From Lichenostomus cassidix (Eukaryota > Chordata > Aves > Passeriformes > Meliphagidae), in assembly GCA_008360975.2 (NCBI GenBank), contig CM039184.1, forward strand, positions 52,542,797-52,606,796: 64,000 bases of DNA. Reading direction: 5' to 3'. Shown in pieces: positions 38,304 through 50,423 of the stretch. Below the pieces are notes generated by a model. That model was not told the origin of the DNA, did not search any database, and saw only the letters and a list, made by a program, of their open reading frames with translations. The translations under genes and the position numbers were made by a program. Position 1 is the stretch's first letter. Each line of letters opens with the position of its first letter.

Positions 38304-38412
38304 TTTGGTTACAAACAGGTCACATTAAAATCTGGAAACTAAAGAAACTAAACGGGCTCAAAGTTTCCTACTAACAGAATCTGAAGTCAGACAAGAACAT
38401 TCTCTCTATCAG
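38304..38412 (+). other. Candidate terminal or noncoding exon
   Basis: A strong pyrimidine tract 'tttttttctctgttctacag' ends at 38303. A donor-like 'caggtacat' follows, with GT at 38413. In the frame where two bases complete the preceding codon, 22 codons are open (W-L-Q-T-G-H-I-K-I-W-K-L-K-K-L-N-G-L-K-V-S-Y) before a TAA. That phase matches the exit phase of the candidate exon at 27425-27488. If real it could be a coding 3' exon, or part of a noncoding RNA because the stop precedes the donor. Weak evidence only. Confidence 0.15.
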
Positions 38413-40069
38413 GTACATAAAAATTCTGGGTAACGTAATTAACCAATCTTTCACAATACTTTCAACTTATACTTTTTCCATTTAATCACACTGAATTTGA
38501 TCCCTAACCTACCAAGCCTATACTCGTGCTTAGGCATGAGAAAAAAGTGATTTTTAGCTTTGGCCCTGACTCATCATTCTCTTGCTATTCTGCAAGTTTT
38601 TTGACTTCTTAAAAACAGAAATAGAATCACATGCTGTTCTGATATGGTTTTTTTTGCCAAGAAACATTAAGGTGACAACTGCATCTCATTTCAGCTATTC
38701 CTCAAAATTGTCTGAGGACTTCCTCAAATTTATCACATAGTAAACCACAGAAACAGATTCAAATGGATTTTTGTTTTTTCCCCAGGACTCAGACATCACT
38801 GAGTTAATGTGATTTAAGGAGTTACTATTCTTTAGCGTTCTAGGTCATAAACAGTTAATTAAATGTTTAAGTCAGTGCATTTTAACCCCTAGTTGGAATG
38901 GCTTGACAGAGCATGCACAGATCTGTTACTGATGTCTAAGTAACATTGTATCTAACAAGAATTTTATTATATTGGGGTAAACTATGAGGGTTGATTGAAT
39001 GTAAATAAATATTGGAAGCAGCGCTATGGGAACACTGTGGATTCAAAGCATCTCTATTGAGTCTTAGGAGCAAAAGATCATATTAAAACTTTTCTAGAAT
39101 GTAATCAATGTATTTTGTGTTAGGAGTAATGCTTGCATGAGCTGGTAAGGATATAGAAGCAGTGTGCACTTTCCTTTTCTCTAAGATTCTATTCCCCTGC
39201 TCAGAACTTGAAGATGGTTCTGGTATGCAAACCTGTACATGTGACAATTATTTTCAGCTCAAAATTCACCCATAATGGAAATAAAGCTGTTAATCTCAAC
39301 AGAATATATTTTTGGGGACTTTTTAAAGTAATTGAACCCTAAATACTCCTGTGGAATTAGGAATTCCTATCAAGAATCTGAAAAGTAATACCTGAAAAGT
39401 CACAGTATGATGAAATTTCTCTCAGATTTCTTAATTTTCTTCTCTTCATTATTGCATTTTGTTTTTTCCCATCTGTTTACTCTCTTCTACACACACGTCA
39501 TACAGAGGAAATTGTAATCCTCTGAATGCAAAGCACAGGTGACTAACAGCAGTCGCACACACAAAAGCAGCATGTGAGACAAACCTTTGGATGCATTCCA
39601 CATTTACATGCAGTGACTAGGAAGTATATATGCACTATCAGTGCTTAAAAATCTCATAATCTCCCAATTTCTTTATATTGTGGCTTTTTTCACTTCTATT
39701 TAGTTCATAACTATTCCACACTGATATTCCCACTCGAAGAATTTTTTGTCTATTTTTCTGTACACCAGATTGTCCCCACTTCCTATGGTGAGACAAACAG
39801 CCTACTAGTGCCCTATAAATCTGGGTGGCATTAGGAAGTGGGTGGTAAGAAGCACAGATGAGATACAACTACGTGAGAGAGATCTGTTCTAACAAGCATC
39901 ACAAAATGTTTGTGTTGTGTATGCAGCTCTTTTATTTGAAGCTATCCAGTGACTACCTACATAAATCTTCTATGGATAAATCTTTCTCTAGACAGAAAAA
40001 ATCCTGACGCTGCTAAAGTCCTCCAGGTCTTCCCACAGGGATTTCTCCATCTCTGAGCTGCTATTCCTG

Positions 40070-40130
40070 TTCTCTTCTCTTCTCTTCTCTTCTCTTCTCT
40101 TCTCTTCTCTTCTCTTCTCTTCTCTTCTCT
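40070..40130. repeat. (TTCTC)n pentanucleotide microsatellite
   Basis: About 12 nearly perfect copies of TTCTC. The open frames across it on the minus strand simply translate the repeat into an R-E-E-K-R pattern and are not genes. Confidence 0.95.
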
Positions 40131-43100
40131 GAGCTTTAGCACACTGGTCTTCCCAACACTGCTGGAGGTTCTTGGGCATTGTGTCAATTGGGCTTTGCTA
40201 CCACTGGATGGCTGAGAGACATTGCAGGTGAGTGTAAAGAACCCAATGGGCTCAATTCAGTTGCCAACAGTATTTTGAATCTGAAGTCCATGAATAAGCC
40301 ACAAAAGAAAATTTTCTTGATCATATATTCCTCTGATGCGGTGGTTGCCTGCCAGACCTTCCACCCCTTTTTTTGGTGCTAAATCCATCCTGCATTCCTC
40401 CTAGTTTACTGCTTAAAGCAGGGCCTTGAAGGATCTGCAAGAATGAGTTAATGAATGAACACTGATAATTCAGAAACAGAGGAGCAGGTATGCTTATTTT
40501 TCTTCTTATGAATATAAAAGTCTATACAATTAAAAATATTTAAGCTTAAGACCAAACACTTCATAAAGTCTTTGCAGATTTCTAACAATTTTCTAGGGAT
40601 TAAAAAAAATTCTCATAAAACTGGTTATTGCTTCAAAATCACACCCTTTTCTCTACTCTCCTTCTGCCCCTCCAATTTATGCCATCAATGGAAAATAGTT
40701 GGATTAAGGGGCTCTCATTTTTAGCTATGATGTTCTTTTTGTGTTCTTTTCCAGGTTTTAATTCAAGTATTTATATCTGTATTCCAAGCATCTATCCCTT
40801 TCTTGAGTACAATATGAAAAAAATTGTTTACAAAATCCCTTCCTCTCTTTATTCATTTCCTTCCACTTTTGATTACAAATGTGTTTTACCTGAGGCTTAA
40901 AAAAACAAAGCAAAGTGCAATGACAGAGTCCCTGTGTACAAGACCCACACAGAAGATTTCAGAATATAAAAGGACATCCAAACAAAATATGTGTTCTGAA
41001 CATGAAAAATCTATAAGGTGGGATTTGTTCTCACAAGGTGTTACACAGTTTAACCAACTGATGAATCATAGGTATGTACATAATCTTTTCAAATTGGCAA
41101 AATAGATAGTAGTTACAGATACAGTTTACGAGTGTAGTGGAATAATTCTGTGTAAATACTAAGATTTTTAATTATACTGGCTGGTTTGGACTCACAAACT
41201 ATTTGTGAAGACCACAATTTTGTGAGTATGTTTATAATTCAAACCAGTGTGACATTATTGCATGCAAATTTTTACTGCCTTGAAAACCTCTGAATTTTTT
41301 CTGGTTCCAGACTTTGTAGGTCCGTATTCAAGTTTGAAACCGACCACTTAGGTTGCACACACTAGATTTTCTTTCCCAGCTGAATCCACATATACAAGAG
41401 AGCTTGAAAAATATAAACAGCTCCAGTGTGAATAGATGGAATGCCACGGCTGGTGAAGGACAGCAAAGGAGCTCAGTCCTTTTTGTCATGTAATGGGTGT
41501 GGGGCCAAATATCTGCTAATGTGAGGAATGGACACCACTCTAGACCTAAAGAAAATGACAGGTGTGTAAACATATATTGTTAGTATTTACAAAGACAGTC
41601 ATACAATTCTCTCTTCTTTCTTCTGTAGAATTTGTGTAACTGAAACAAAACACTGTGTAAAGATAACTAAGAACAGTATAATGAAATGAAAGGGCAATTA
41701 AGAGGAGCAAGAATGCTTATCAATGTACTCAGAAAGTTTTAAATTTGTTCATAGGCTGACTAACTTCAAACAGTTCATTACTTTAAAATAATATTTGCAA
41801 TGTAGTAAATGCTTAGAATTAAAGATTTTCTCTGCTATTAGTAGTTTTACAGCACAAACAGATGGGTTTGAAAGTTCCTGGCATTCTGTTATTTAATTTC
41901 TTCCCACTGGTAGTCTTGTCAGATTTTCAGACATGCTAAAATGACAGAAAGAAAGGCACAAAACAAATAACCTTGCATTCAGGACCACTGGCCCATTTCA
42001 TTCTGTATCATGTTTCTAATACTGGACTATGTCAGATGTTCCAACAGATGACAAAAATAAGCAACTCATATTTATGCTCACATTGCCAAAGTCATTTGGA
42101 TGCCTAAATCATATTGATATTAACCTTTGTGAATTTAAACTCTAAGGAATAAATTGCCTTGAGCATCTCGGATGACTTGACGTAGGAACAGAATAAAATA
42201 GAAGCTTATTCCTAACCTGTGGCAATGACTAGTTGGCTTATTCACTGGAGCATTAGGGATAATGCTTTTTCTGTGTTTATTTGTGAATTACCTTATCTAT
42301 CCTGTACAAGAAAGACTTATATCCTTTGCTCCTCTGCACAAGAAAATACAAATAGGAGTACTGCTATACCCACTGCCTAGTTGCTGTCTTTGTACAGATG
42401 CTAACTTTTGTTAGGATTCTCGGGTGCCCAGTAAAGTATGACGTTATTGAAAGCATTCTTCTCACAAATTTGGTTGAAATTGGCCAAAAGCTACAGAAAT
42501 TACAAGGAGGGACTATACTTTTACATAATTCTCTCCCGCACAGGGTTATGTACTTGCTATCAAGACTTTAAACCTTAGAAAACTAAAATCAAGAGAAATT
42601 GCTTCAGTGCTTCAAACAGTGAGATCATATTTCTGATAGTGGATTTGTGCACAACATGGACAAAGGCTCTAAATCAAAACCATGAGCTGAATGCAAATTA
42701 CCACTGTATCAGAGGATACTGCTGTTTTGCCTTCTTACATGTTCTCTCTCTTTTGAGAGATAATAATAATCTTAAGGCATTTTTTATTAGAAAGACTCAG
42801 ATCAATGTTGACAGTTTTTTCAATCTAGCTTCACAGTCCCTATAAACAAAAAACTAACTTGTTATGTATGAATTGCAAGCCCAGTTCCTGTTACTCATAA
42901 AATGAGAACATACCTTACAATCATCTTTTATCACACAACTCATCAGCTCTGGTGATTTTCACTACACCAAAGGGCTAACACTTGCTATGGTCAACTGTCA
43001 CAAACATGTGGATTTCAGATCCTGACAATGGAGTATATTATGAAATACAAGTTACTGTGTGCTGTGGTTTATCAGTCTACATGAAAGTTATCCTCCAAGG

Positions 43101-45308
43101 AAGCAGAAATAGACTTGTGGTGAATGTTTGAGCAGCCCTTAAATAAGAAAATGTAAATGAAACGAGATATTTAAAATAGTAATACTTCCTTCATTGATTC
43201 TAGAAAGGCCATCAGAGGAGGGCAAACAATTTTAATATTATGTCCAGTAAGAAGAAAAGCTGTCTTACTATCAGGTGTAGGGAAACAGTGTGTGAAATCA
43301 AGAGGAACCACAAGAATGTAGGAGATACCTGACGAAGACCAAGTTGTGTAGTTCAGAGTCCACAGGAGCTGCCAAAAGTCTGATTTCAGGTAAAAACATT
43401 GCTAAAAATGGATTTTCTTCCTGTACAATTATCTGAAGAAAAACTGCAAAAGACACTATGTTTCTTTGTCATTTACAGTTCTTCACTGAATTCTTTCAGC
43501 ACTGGGAACACATGCCTTTGTGTGTTTATCTATGTTTTTTCCTTATTTCATTATTTTTATTTTTCTTGCTTCTTTTTCTGGGTATTTTTCACATTAGTGG
43601 ATTGAGGTGGGAGGGTTGGATGTTAATAATTTGGGGGTTGTCTTGCTGGGGTATTTTTTATTATTGTCCTGCCTGTCTCATCTTTTCTTCTTCATTAATA
43701 TAATTCCTTTAAAAAATTAGTGTTGGGCTCAGCTTTGGTGTTCTGAGTAGCATTTGCAGAAAGAAACCAAGTATTTTGAATTCTTCTTCCATCCTTTGCA
43801 TATACATACTGCCTAGAGACCCAGATAATTAGAGGATAGATAAATATTTTCAATATAATTAGGGATAATTAGGGTATTCCTTTTAGAATCAGGTAGGAGG
43901 AGACGGAGAATGTCTCTAACAGATTTTCCAACCTGGCTAGATTTTTCTGAATTTGGCTGTCTATTTTCCAGTTAGAGGAATAGGGAAAATTTTTATTATT
44001 GTTTATACTCCAGATGGATAGTTTTTTTCCAAAGTCTTCAAATGCTATTTACTTTTGTATTGAAAATTTCTCTCTCCAAAAGTGTAGTCTATGAGCAGTT
44101 TTCCCTAAAGTTGTAATAAATGTCTAGGCAAGTCACTATCTTGTCAGTCAGAGGCAGCACAACTTTCAGTGATTCACAGAGTGGTTATTTTCATGAAAAG
44201 TACTGTCAGAAAATACTTATACTTTGTAAAGTTGTTACAGATTTGAAACAGAAAGCTTACATCAAACTCAACTATTATTTTTCAAGTCATTCAATAAATA
44301 AATTAACTAATTAATCCAGCAAGCATCTAGCTACAAGTCAGCCAAATATAAACTACTTATAATCCTTCCACACACACATGCATAACTGCTGATGGCAATT
44401 CAGTCAGTAGGGTTTGTTTAAATTAGATCATAACTACTGATATGATTTTTAGGCAACAGATACAGTCAATTGGTGCAGTTCCAATTTATTTTGATTATAA
44501 AGGGATATAAAACAGGACTGATCATTGTCTACAATAATAAAAGTATTTGTTAGTAACACAGTATTCATGTCTCCTATTTAGAGAAATGCAAATGTCTCTT
44601 TTCCCTGAAAACTGAATACCTTTTATTTTCCTTTGGGTGTACTTTCATGACTATTGCTTATGAGATTGTCCTTCTTTCACTTTGAATATTTATTGATAAA
44701 TAGAACAACCGATCAAAAGAAAAAAGCTTAATTGGAACTACTATGAAAAAAAAAAAAGCCTTAAAGCTTATAATACAGGAAAAAGGTTTGATTTTCTTAG
44801 TTATCTATCTGGAAAGGTCCTTTTTGCAAAGCCAGAGTTGAAGGACTCAGACCAAACACCTTTAAATACCCAGAACTGGGTCAACATAAATAGAAGGAAC
44901 GATGAAAAATATTTTACTTAGCAGCATAACATGTTTCTTTCAGAAAAAATATGTGCCAAAATCCTACATCACTAAAAGGATTTTGCATTTATAGCCTCAT
45001 ATGTATAGGATGAGGACATAGCTGGTGTAAACTGGATTAGCTCCCTGAACTCCAGGACTGTAAAGTCAAATATTATTCTTTGCAAATATTTCTTCATTTC
45101 TGTCCTGATGGACTAAGGTACAATCAGAAAAGAGCTGCTCGGAAAAAAGTCTAACATACCTTTTAAAGTATCTCATCCTAGAAGAAAAAAAAGTTGCTTG
45201 TTTTCTTATTAAGGATTTGTTCTTATTTGAGGCAAGTTGTTTCATTGTGTTTTCCTGACATATTTTCAGTCTCCACAGTACTGAAAGTCAAAGTAATTCA
45301 CTGTAAGC
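40131..45308. other. AT-rich sequence, no gene seen
   Basis: No repeat family or gene was recognised. Short open frames (93 codons or fewer) have no domain. It contains a noncoding exon-like segment at 43204-43389 and a short 'ataattaggg' duplication near 43855-43874. Confidence 0.45.
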
Positions 45309-46239
45309 TGTAGTGGGTTGACATTAGCTGGATGTCAGGTGCCTACCAAAGCCACTCTATCACTGCCCTCCTCAGCTCTACAGTAGAGAGAAAATATAAC
45401 AAAAGGCTTTTGGGTTGAGATAAGGAGAGATCACTCACCACAGGCAAAACAGACTTGACTTGGAGAGATCAATTGATTTTATTATCGCATCAGTGTAGAG
45501 CAATGAGAAGTAAAACCAAATCTTAAAAATACCTTTCTCCCACCCTTCTCTCCTTCTCGGCCTTCTCTTGTCTCTGCCACTGGTCTCTCCTCAGAAGCAG
45601 GCTCACCTCACACTATTCCAGTGCTCCAGCATGGGTCCCCCTCCAGGGGAGAGAGTCCTCCATAAATTTCTCCAGTGTGAGTCCTTTTCACAGGCTACAG
45701 TTCTTCACAAAATCCTGCAGTGTGAGCTCCTTCCACAGGCTGCAGTCCTTCAGGAACCACCTGATCTTGTGTGGGTCTTCTATGAAGTCATAAGTCCTGC
45801 CAGCAAACCTGCTTGAGTGTGGACTTCACTCTGCATGAGTTTACAAGTCCTGCCAAGAACCTGCTCCAGCACGGGTTTCCCTGTAGTTGCAGGTGGATCT
45901 CTGCTCCACAGTGGAGACCACCTCGGGCTGCAGAGGGACAGCCTCACCATGGCCTTCAGCATGGGCTGCAGGGGAATCTCTGTGATGCCTGAAACACCTC
46001 CCCCTCCTTCTTCACTGACCTTGGTGTCTGCAGAGCTCTATCTCTCATTTATTTTCACTCTTTTCTTCTCTGGCTGCTATTTGCTTTTCTGAAACAACTT
46101 CATTTCCTTCTTGGTTATCTTATCCCAGAGATGTTATGACTGTCACTGATGGCTTGACTTTGGGTAGTGACAGGTCTGTCTTGAAGCCAGCTGGCACTGG
46201 CTCTCTCAGCCATGGGGTAAAAGCTCTCTCAGCTCTTGT
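45309..46239 (-). mobile_element. ERVL-like LTR, family 2, copy a
   Basis: Minus-oriented LTR homologous to 51180-52190. The plus strand opens with 'tgtagtgggttgac', the reversed LTR 3' end. It then shows the poly(A) signal 'aataaa' in reverse at 45478-45483, a series of degenerate tandem motifs ('gtccttcaggaac', 'aagtcctgcca', 'ctgctccagca', 'gctgcaggggaatctct') and 'tgaccttggtgtctgcagag', shared with the other copy. I recognise this layout from memory as a common songbird ERVL-type LTR. The TATA region corresponding to 52003-52010 is decayed ('ttatcttatccc'). About 65 bases of the outer U3 end are missing, cut exactly where the CR1 at 46240 begins. No internal viral genes are present. Confidence 0.82.
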
Positions 46240-47372
46240 CATAGAATGGTTTGGGTTGGAAGGGAACTAAAAGGCCATGGCAGGGTTGCCACCCAGTAGA
46301 CCAGGTTTCTCAGGACTCCAACCAGCCTGGCCTTGAACACTCCATGAATGGGACATCCACAACTTCTCCAGGAAACCTGTTCAGGGCCTCACTATCCTCA
46401 CACTAAGGAATTTTTTCCTAATACCTTATCTAGACCTTCTCTCTTTCCATTTAAAGGCATTATCACTTGTCCTGTCATGCTCTTTCTAAAGGTTCTCTCC
46501 AGCTTTCTTGAATACCTCTTTAGGTCCTCAAAAGCTGCTCCAAGGTCTCCTCAGAGTCTTCTCTTCTCTGGTCAGAACAACTTCAACTTTTTCACTGTCT
46601 TCACAGAGGAGGTGCTTCAGCCCTCTGGTCATCTTTATGGCACTTCTCTGGACTTGGTCCAACAGGTCCACTTCTTTCTTGTGTTGGGCACTCCAGAGGT
46701 GGATGCAATACTCCAGGTGGGCTCTGACGAGAACAGAGTAGAGGGGAAGAATCACCTCCCTCAACCTGCTGGCCACTCTTCTTTTGATGCAGCCCAGGAT
46801 GCAGCTGCCTTTCTCATGTTGTCTCTCATCCACCAGCAGCCCCAAGTCCTTCTCAGAGGGGCTGCTCTCAATTAGTTCTCTCTATCTGTGCTCATCTCTA
46901 GGATTGCCATGACCCAAGTGCAGCACTTTGCACTTGGCCTTGTTGAAGTTCATGAAGTTTTTATTGGCCCACTTCTCAAGCTTCTCCAGTCTCTCTATAC
47001 AGCATCTTGTCCTCTTGTGTCAACTCCAGCACTCAGCTTCCTGTCACTGCACACCTGCTGGGAGTGCACTTGATCTCTCTGTCATGTCATTGAAAAAGAT
47101 ATTAAAGAGCACCAGTCCCAAGACAGAGGGCTGAGGGACACCACTCATCACTTGTCTCCACTTGGACATCGAACTGTTGGCTGCAGTTCTGAGTGTGTCC
47201 ACATAGCCAATTCCTTATCCCAAAATAGTCCACCTTTCAAATCCACGTGTCTTCAATTTGGAGATGAGAATGTCATATGGAACCATGCCAAAGGCCATAC
47301 TGAAGCCTAGATAAATGACATCAGTCTGTCTTCTCTTGTTCACTGTTGTGGCCACTCCATCACAGAAGGGTA
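46240..47372 (-). mobile_element. CR1 LINE, 1.1 kb, antisense
   Basis: The longest CR1 in the window. The plus strand starts with the reversed 3' region ('catagaatggtttgggttgg'), without the usual series of terminal octamers. It runs through 'ccagcctggccttgaacact', 'aacttctccaggaaacctgt', 'ctctggacttggtccaacag', 'ctccaggtgggctctga' and 'ggaaccatgccaaaggcc', ending in the reversed reverse-transcriptase region at about 47372. It covers the 3' UTR (about 46240-46500) and the C-terminal third of ORF2. It directly abuts LTR copy a on its left. On its right no LTR sequence resumes, so a simple insertion into the LTR is not supported. Confidence 0.95.
46528..47372 (-). pseudogene. Broken CR1 reverse-transcriptase ORF remnant
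   Basis: The product would be the C-terminal part of the CR1 ORF2 protein, whose reverse transcriptase copies LINE RNA at its target. The longest open piece (46528-46845, 105 codons) contains [25 protein letters not shown] and a Q-H-K-K-E-V-D-L-L stretch, all typical of the CR1 C-terminus. Farther upstream in the same element the S-G-V-P-Q-x-S-V-L-G motif (about 47115-47150) and the [11 protein letters not shown] motif are readable. Frameshifts and stops separate them. The segment where the catalytic Phe-x-Asp-Asp box should lie (about 47036-47056) is disrupted. The endonuclease and N-terminal RT domains are absent. Dead copy. Confidence 0.9.
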
Positions 47373-47735
47373 AGAACATTGAAAGGTGGGATGGATCATT
47401 ACTACTACAGTGAACTCATATATATTTTGGCTTCTCAAGGACAGGCACAGTATATTATGATTTGGTGGACTTGGAAATGGTAAAAGACTATTTGCTACTC
47501 TTTATCCTGCACCGTTTGAAAGTAAGAATCCAAGATGAAGAAAAACACACATTTTTCATAGTCAAAATACTAGATTTGAGTGGAGAAAGTGATTGCTGAA
47601 GAATAAGGTGATATGTTGCATGATGTATGAGTGTCTTAAACAACAAAAGATTCCTTAACAGTTTTTCCAGGCTTTGAATCAAGACAAGGAGTATATAATA
47701 TATTTTTTAGTTTTCCTTTTTTCTCCTTTGTGCAG

Positions 47736-47777
47736 GCATTTAGACATGATGAAAGAAACACGATATCACTGGCTTGA
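47736..47777 (+). other. Candidate small exon
   Basis: The acceptor 'ttctcctttgtgcag' ends at 47735 and the donor 'gtaagcc' starts at 47778. One frame is open (H-L-D-M-M-K-E-T-R-Y-H-W-L). Its phase does not join in frame to the open frame at 47918, which argues for chance or a noncoding transcript. Confidence 0.12.
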
Positions 47778-47917
47778 GTAAGCCATTGTGTGGGTAGTTA
47801 AGAAAAGTTTTTCATTTCATTTCTGTAAAACTTTTTTCTCTATCAAACTGAGGCATTTAGTTTTTCTATGTTCAAAGTGGGCAGCTTCAAAATAGTGTAT
47901 TGTTATTTCTTTTGCAG

Positions 47918-48112
47918 AGTATTGTAATAATATGGATCAAAAAGATTAAACTTTTACGGGGTAAAACATGGGAGAAAATCAGAAAAAAATGTCCTGTACA
48001 TACACGTGTGAGGAAAGAGCCCATGGAGATGACTGAGAAAGGGAATAACAGAGTACAAGAAAGACATTGGGTCGAGGGCAAGATCAAACCACACATATCA
48101 GAGCAATATTAG
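47918..48112 (+). other. Candidate 3' exon or chance open frame
   Basis: A T-rich tract with acceptor 'ttatttcttttgcag' ends at 47917. From there 64 codons are open before TAG (48110-48112). The sequence is strongly basic (for example K-K-I-K-L-L-R-G-K-T-W-E-K-I-R-K-K-C), with no domain I recognise. The frame extends slightly upstream to an ATG at 47900. Not a known family; low confidence. Confidence 0.15.
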
Positions 48113-50418
48113 GCTAGCTATAAGTTATTTTGAAAATTCCACCACTGACTTTTTTTCTTTTCTTTTCCCCTGGCATCTAGATACTCAATTCTCTGAGCAG
48201 TTTTTTTAACCACCAAAGTGACTAACTCACCATTTTACTGCAATCTGCGTTTAGGCTGGAGCATCTCTCTTACCTTGGGGTAGCTGTCTTTCACTGACTG
48301 TAGGCTGAGCTCACCTTTGTGCTGCCAGCCTCAGGAGGAACACCCAGGCTACCTGGTGCATCAGGTGGATGCATGACATAAAGTGTCTGTCCTGGCCCCT
48401 CAGAATATATCTCCTGAGTGGTGCATCATGGGACTGTGTCACCATTTCTGCCTTGTGGCTCCAAACTTGTCATGAGTGACACCAGTGAAAACAAAAACAT
48501 TTTTTCCGACACTATGAGGACCAATGCAAAACAGTCAGAAAATTGGAGGGTCCCAGACCACGAGGAGAAATTGAAACATTCTCAGCTTTTAGATATTAGG
48601 CTTTTGTGATACAAGCCAATTCTGCTGTAAACAATGGATTTGTACACCTGCCAATCTTGATCAAAAGTATAACCAACATTACATTTTGTTGCTGGGTGAA
48701 TTTCTAAATATTTCTTTTTCACCCATTTTTTGTATTTGGGTTTCTTTAGTACATAGAGTGATGCCCAGTCTTTTTCTAGTCCTACACTTACTGGAGTTTA
48801 GTATAAGAATTAAAGGCAATTTATGAGGAACCAACACAAAAAAAAGATTGTGCTCACTTCTTGTCACACAGTTACAGCATTTTTGGGGCATTTACAAATA
48901 GTTTACTCCCAGATGTTACCAATGCCACAGAGAAATAGATTCTCCTTAAATAATACCTTTCCCAAAGATCAGTCCCAGTATTGGAAAGGAGTATTGAGAT
49001 TTGCCAATAGGATTCTTTTAACAAAGTTGAAGTACCATTAGGCAGTAGGCACTTGTCCAGCTCACCAGTACTTTGATTCACAGCTCCCTCAAGCCTTCCA
49101 GCCAATTAAGGAAGATGTAAAAGACTAATCAACCCTAATTTGTGATCTTGTTTAGTGTCAGGAAAAAAAATTCCTCTCTTTTTTTCTCTTCTTCAACAGC
49201 AGAATAGGAGCTTTCCAAAAGAATAAAAGACATGACTTGCTAACACACTGGCCCTGCATGACATTTCCAAGAAAACACAGTCTGTGGGTTGAGCTAGAAT
49301 GATCCTGGCAGCTAGTGCATACAATTCAGCAGCAGTCACCATCCAAGAGTAGGCAGGGCTGCTGTGTCCTGGGGTCTTGGAGTTGGCATGCTGCCACACT
49401 CACTCTTACTCCTTTCCAAACAGATAAAAGCATGCACTGATGTTTCTGCCATCCTCTCTATCTATATCCAGTACCCCCCCACCACACACACACATATTTT
49501 TCTTACTTAGTTATACAAAAATGCCATTCTCTGGCATATATATACACACTCATACCATTTTATGGGGGCATTCCTAAGTCTGTAATTGAAATTTTTCTAA
49601 AACCTGCCAAGAGACACTATCTTCAACCTCTATTTCTGCTATGGCATAGCCAAACCACATGTTTTACTAATCTGTGTTATTTTACACCTTGCAAACAGGT
49701 TTAATAATGCCTTTTGAATTGTTTTCTGAACATGATTTTGTCTCGTAACCTTCACCTTTACCCATTGCTTAGGTTTATGACCAGGCTCTGGACACCGCCT
49801 TGGTTTTTTGACAAGTTGCAGTAATAGCAAAAAATTTCAGGCCTCTGGCTTGAAAATGAAATGTCAGTCCACAAAGTTGCTGGCAGGGAGAGCTGGTGAC
49901 AGAAAACCTCAGGGTGTGAGTGAAAGCAGCCTTGTACTTTGACAACTGCAGATTTCAGCCTATTAATTACATTGACCTTAACATCAAAGCACTTTCGGGT
50001 AAGAGAGTTAACAGCAGCAACATTGTAAACTTACTGCTTTTGGTGGTGTAGTAACAGTTTACATAAATGATCAATTTAAAACAAAGAAAATAAAGAAGAA
50101 AGATACCCTAATTTCTTCATCCATTCACAGTAGCTTGGCTTGCATCCCCTTGCCCTCATCACAACCACAAATTTCCCGTGAAGACAGCAGGTCCATGGCA
50201 GATTTCATTAACAACAGAACATATTTATGATTTGATTTGAGCCTTTGGACTAGATATAAATACCAGCCTACTTCTGTGTTTTAGCTGCACCCACCACAAC
50301 TGGTGGTGCTTTAAGCACCTACACTGGCTGCTTACTGGAGGACTTGAATTGTGTAAAGCTGTGTGGTAGGAGAGTGACTCAGGAGAGACACAGATCACAA
50401 TTTATTACAACACTTTTT

Positions 50419-50423
50419 ATTAA
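50419..50423. repeat. Target-site duplication, left (ATTAA)
   Basis: A 5-base ATTAA flanks the LTR at 50424-51019 and is repeated at 51020-51024. Confidence 0.75.

Larger units (their letters stand above)
31861..40069. other. AT-rich sequence, no firm gene
   Basis: About 8.2 kb of mostly plain sequence. Local structures: a 14-base direct repeat 'gatgatgtcaaacc' near 33312-33344; a perfect 18-bp palindrome at 33877-33894; a hairpin at 36128-36175 within a less AT-rich block (36.0-36.5 kb); another less AT-rich block at 37.4-38.05 kb with short open frames on both strands; and an exon-like segment at 38304-38412. No CR1 or LTR likeness was seen. Confidence 0.4.
47373..50418. other. Mixed sequence, no firm gene
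   Basis: Plain sequence plus two exon-like segments (47736-47777 and 47918-48112). A less AT-rich patch at 48240-48470 and another at 49850-50010 were not assigned to any repeat. A short CA run occurs at about 49479-49493. Confidence 0.4.

Noticed and set aside
39957..40187. Minus-strand frame with R-E-E-K-R repeats
   Set aside because: Translation of the TTCTC microsatellite.
46348..46875. 175-codon plus-strand open frame
   Set aside because: It is the antisense shadow of the CR1 reverse-transcriptase remnant.
49436..49500. CA/CCCC run as a telomere-like or Z-DNA element
   Set aside because: Only a short C-run followed by about seven CA units; too short to be notable.
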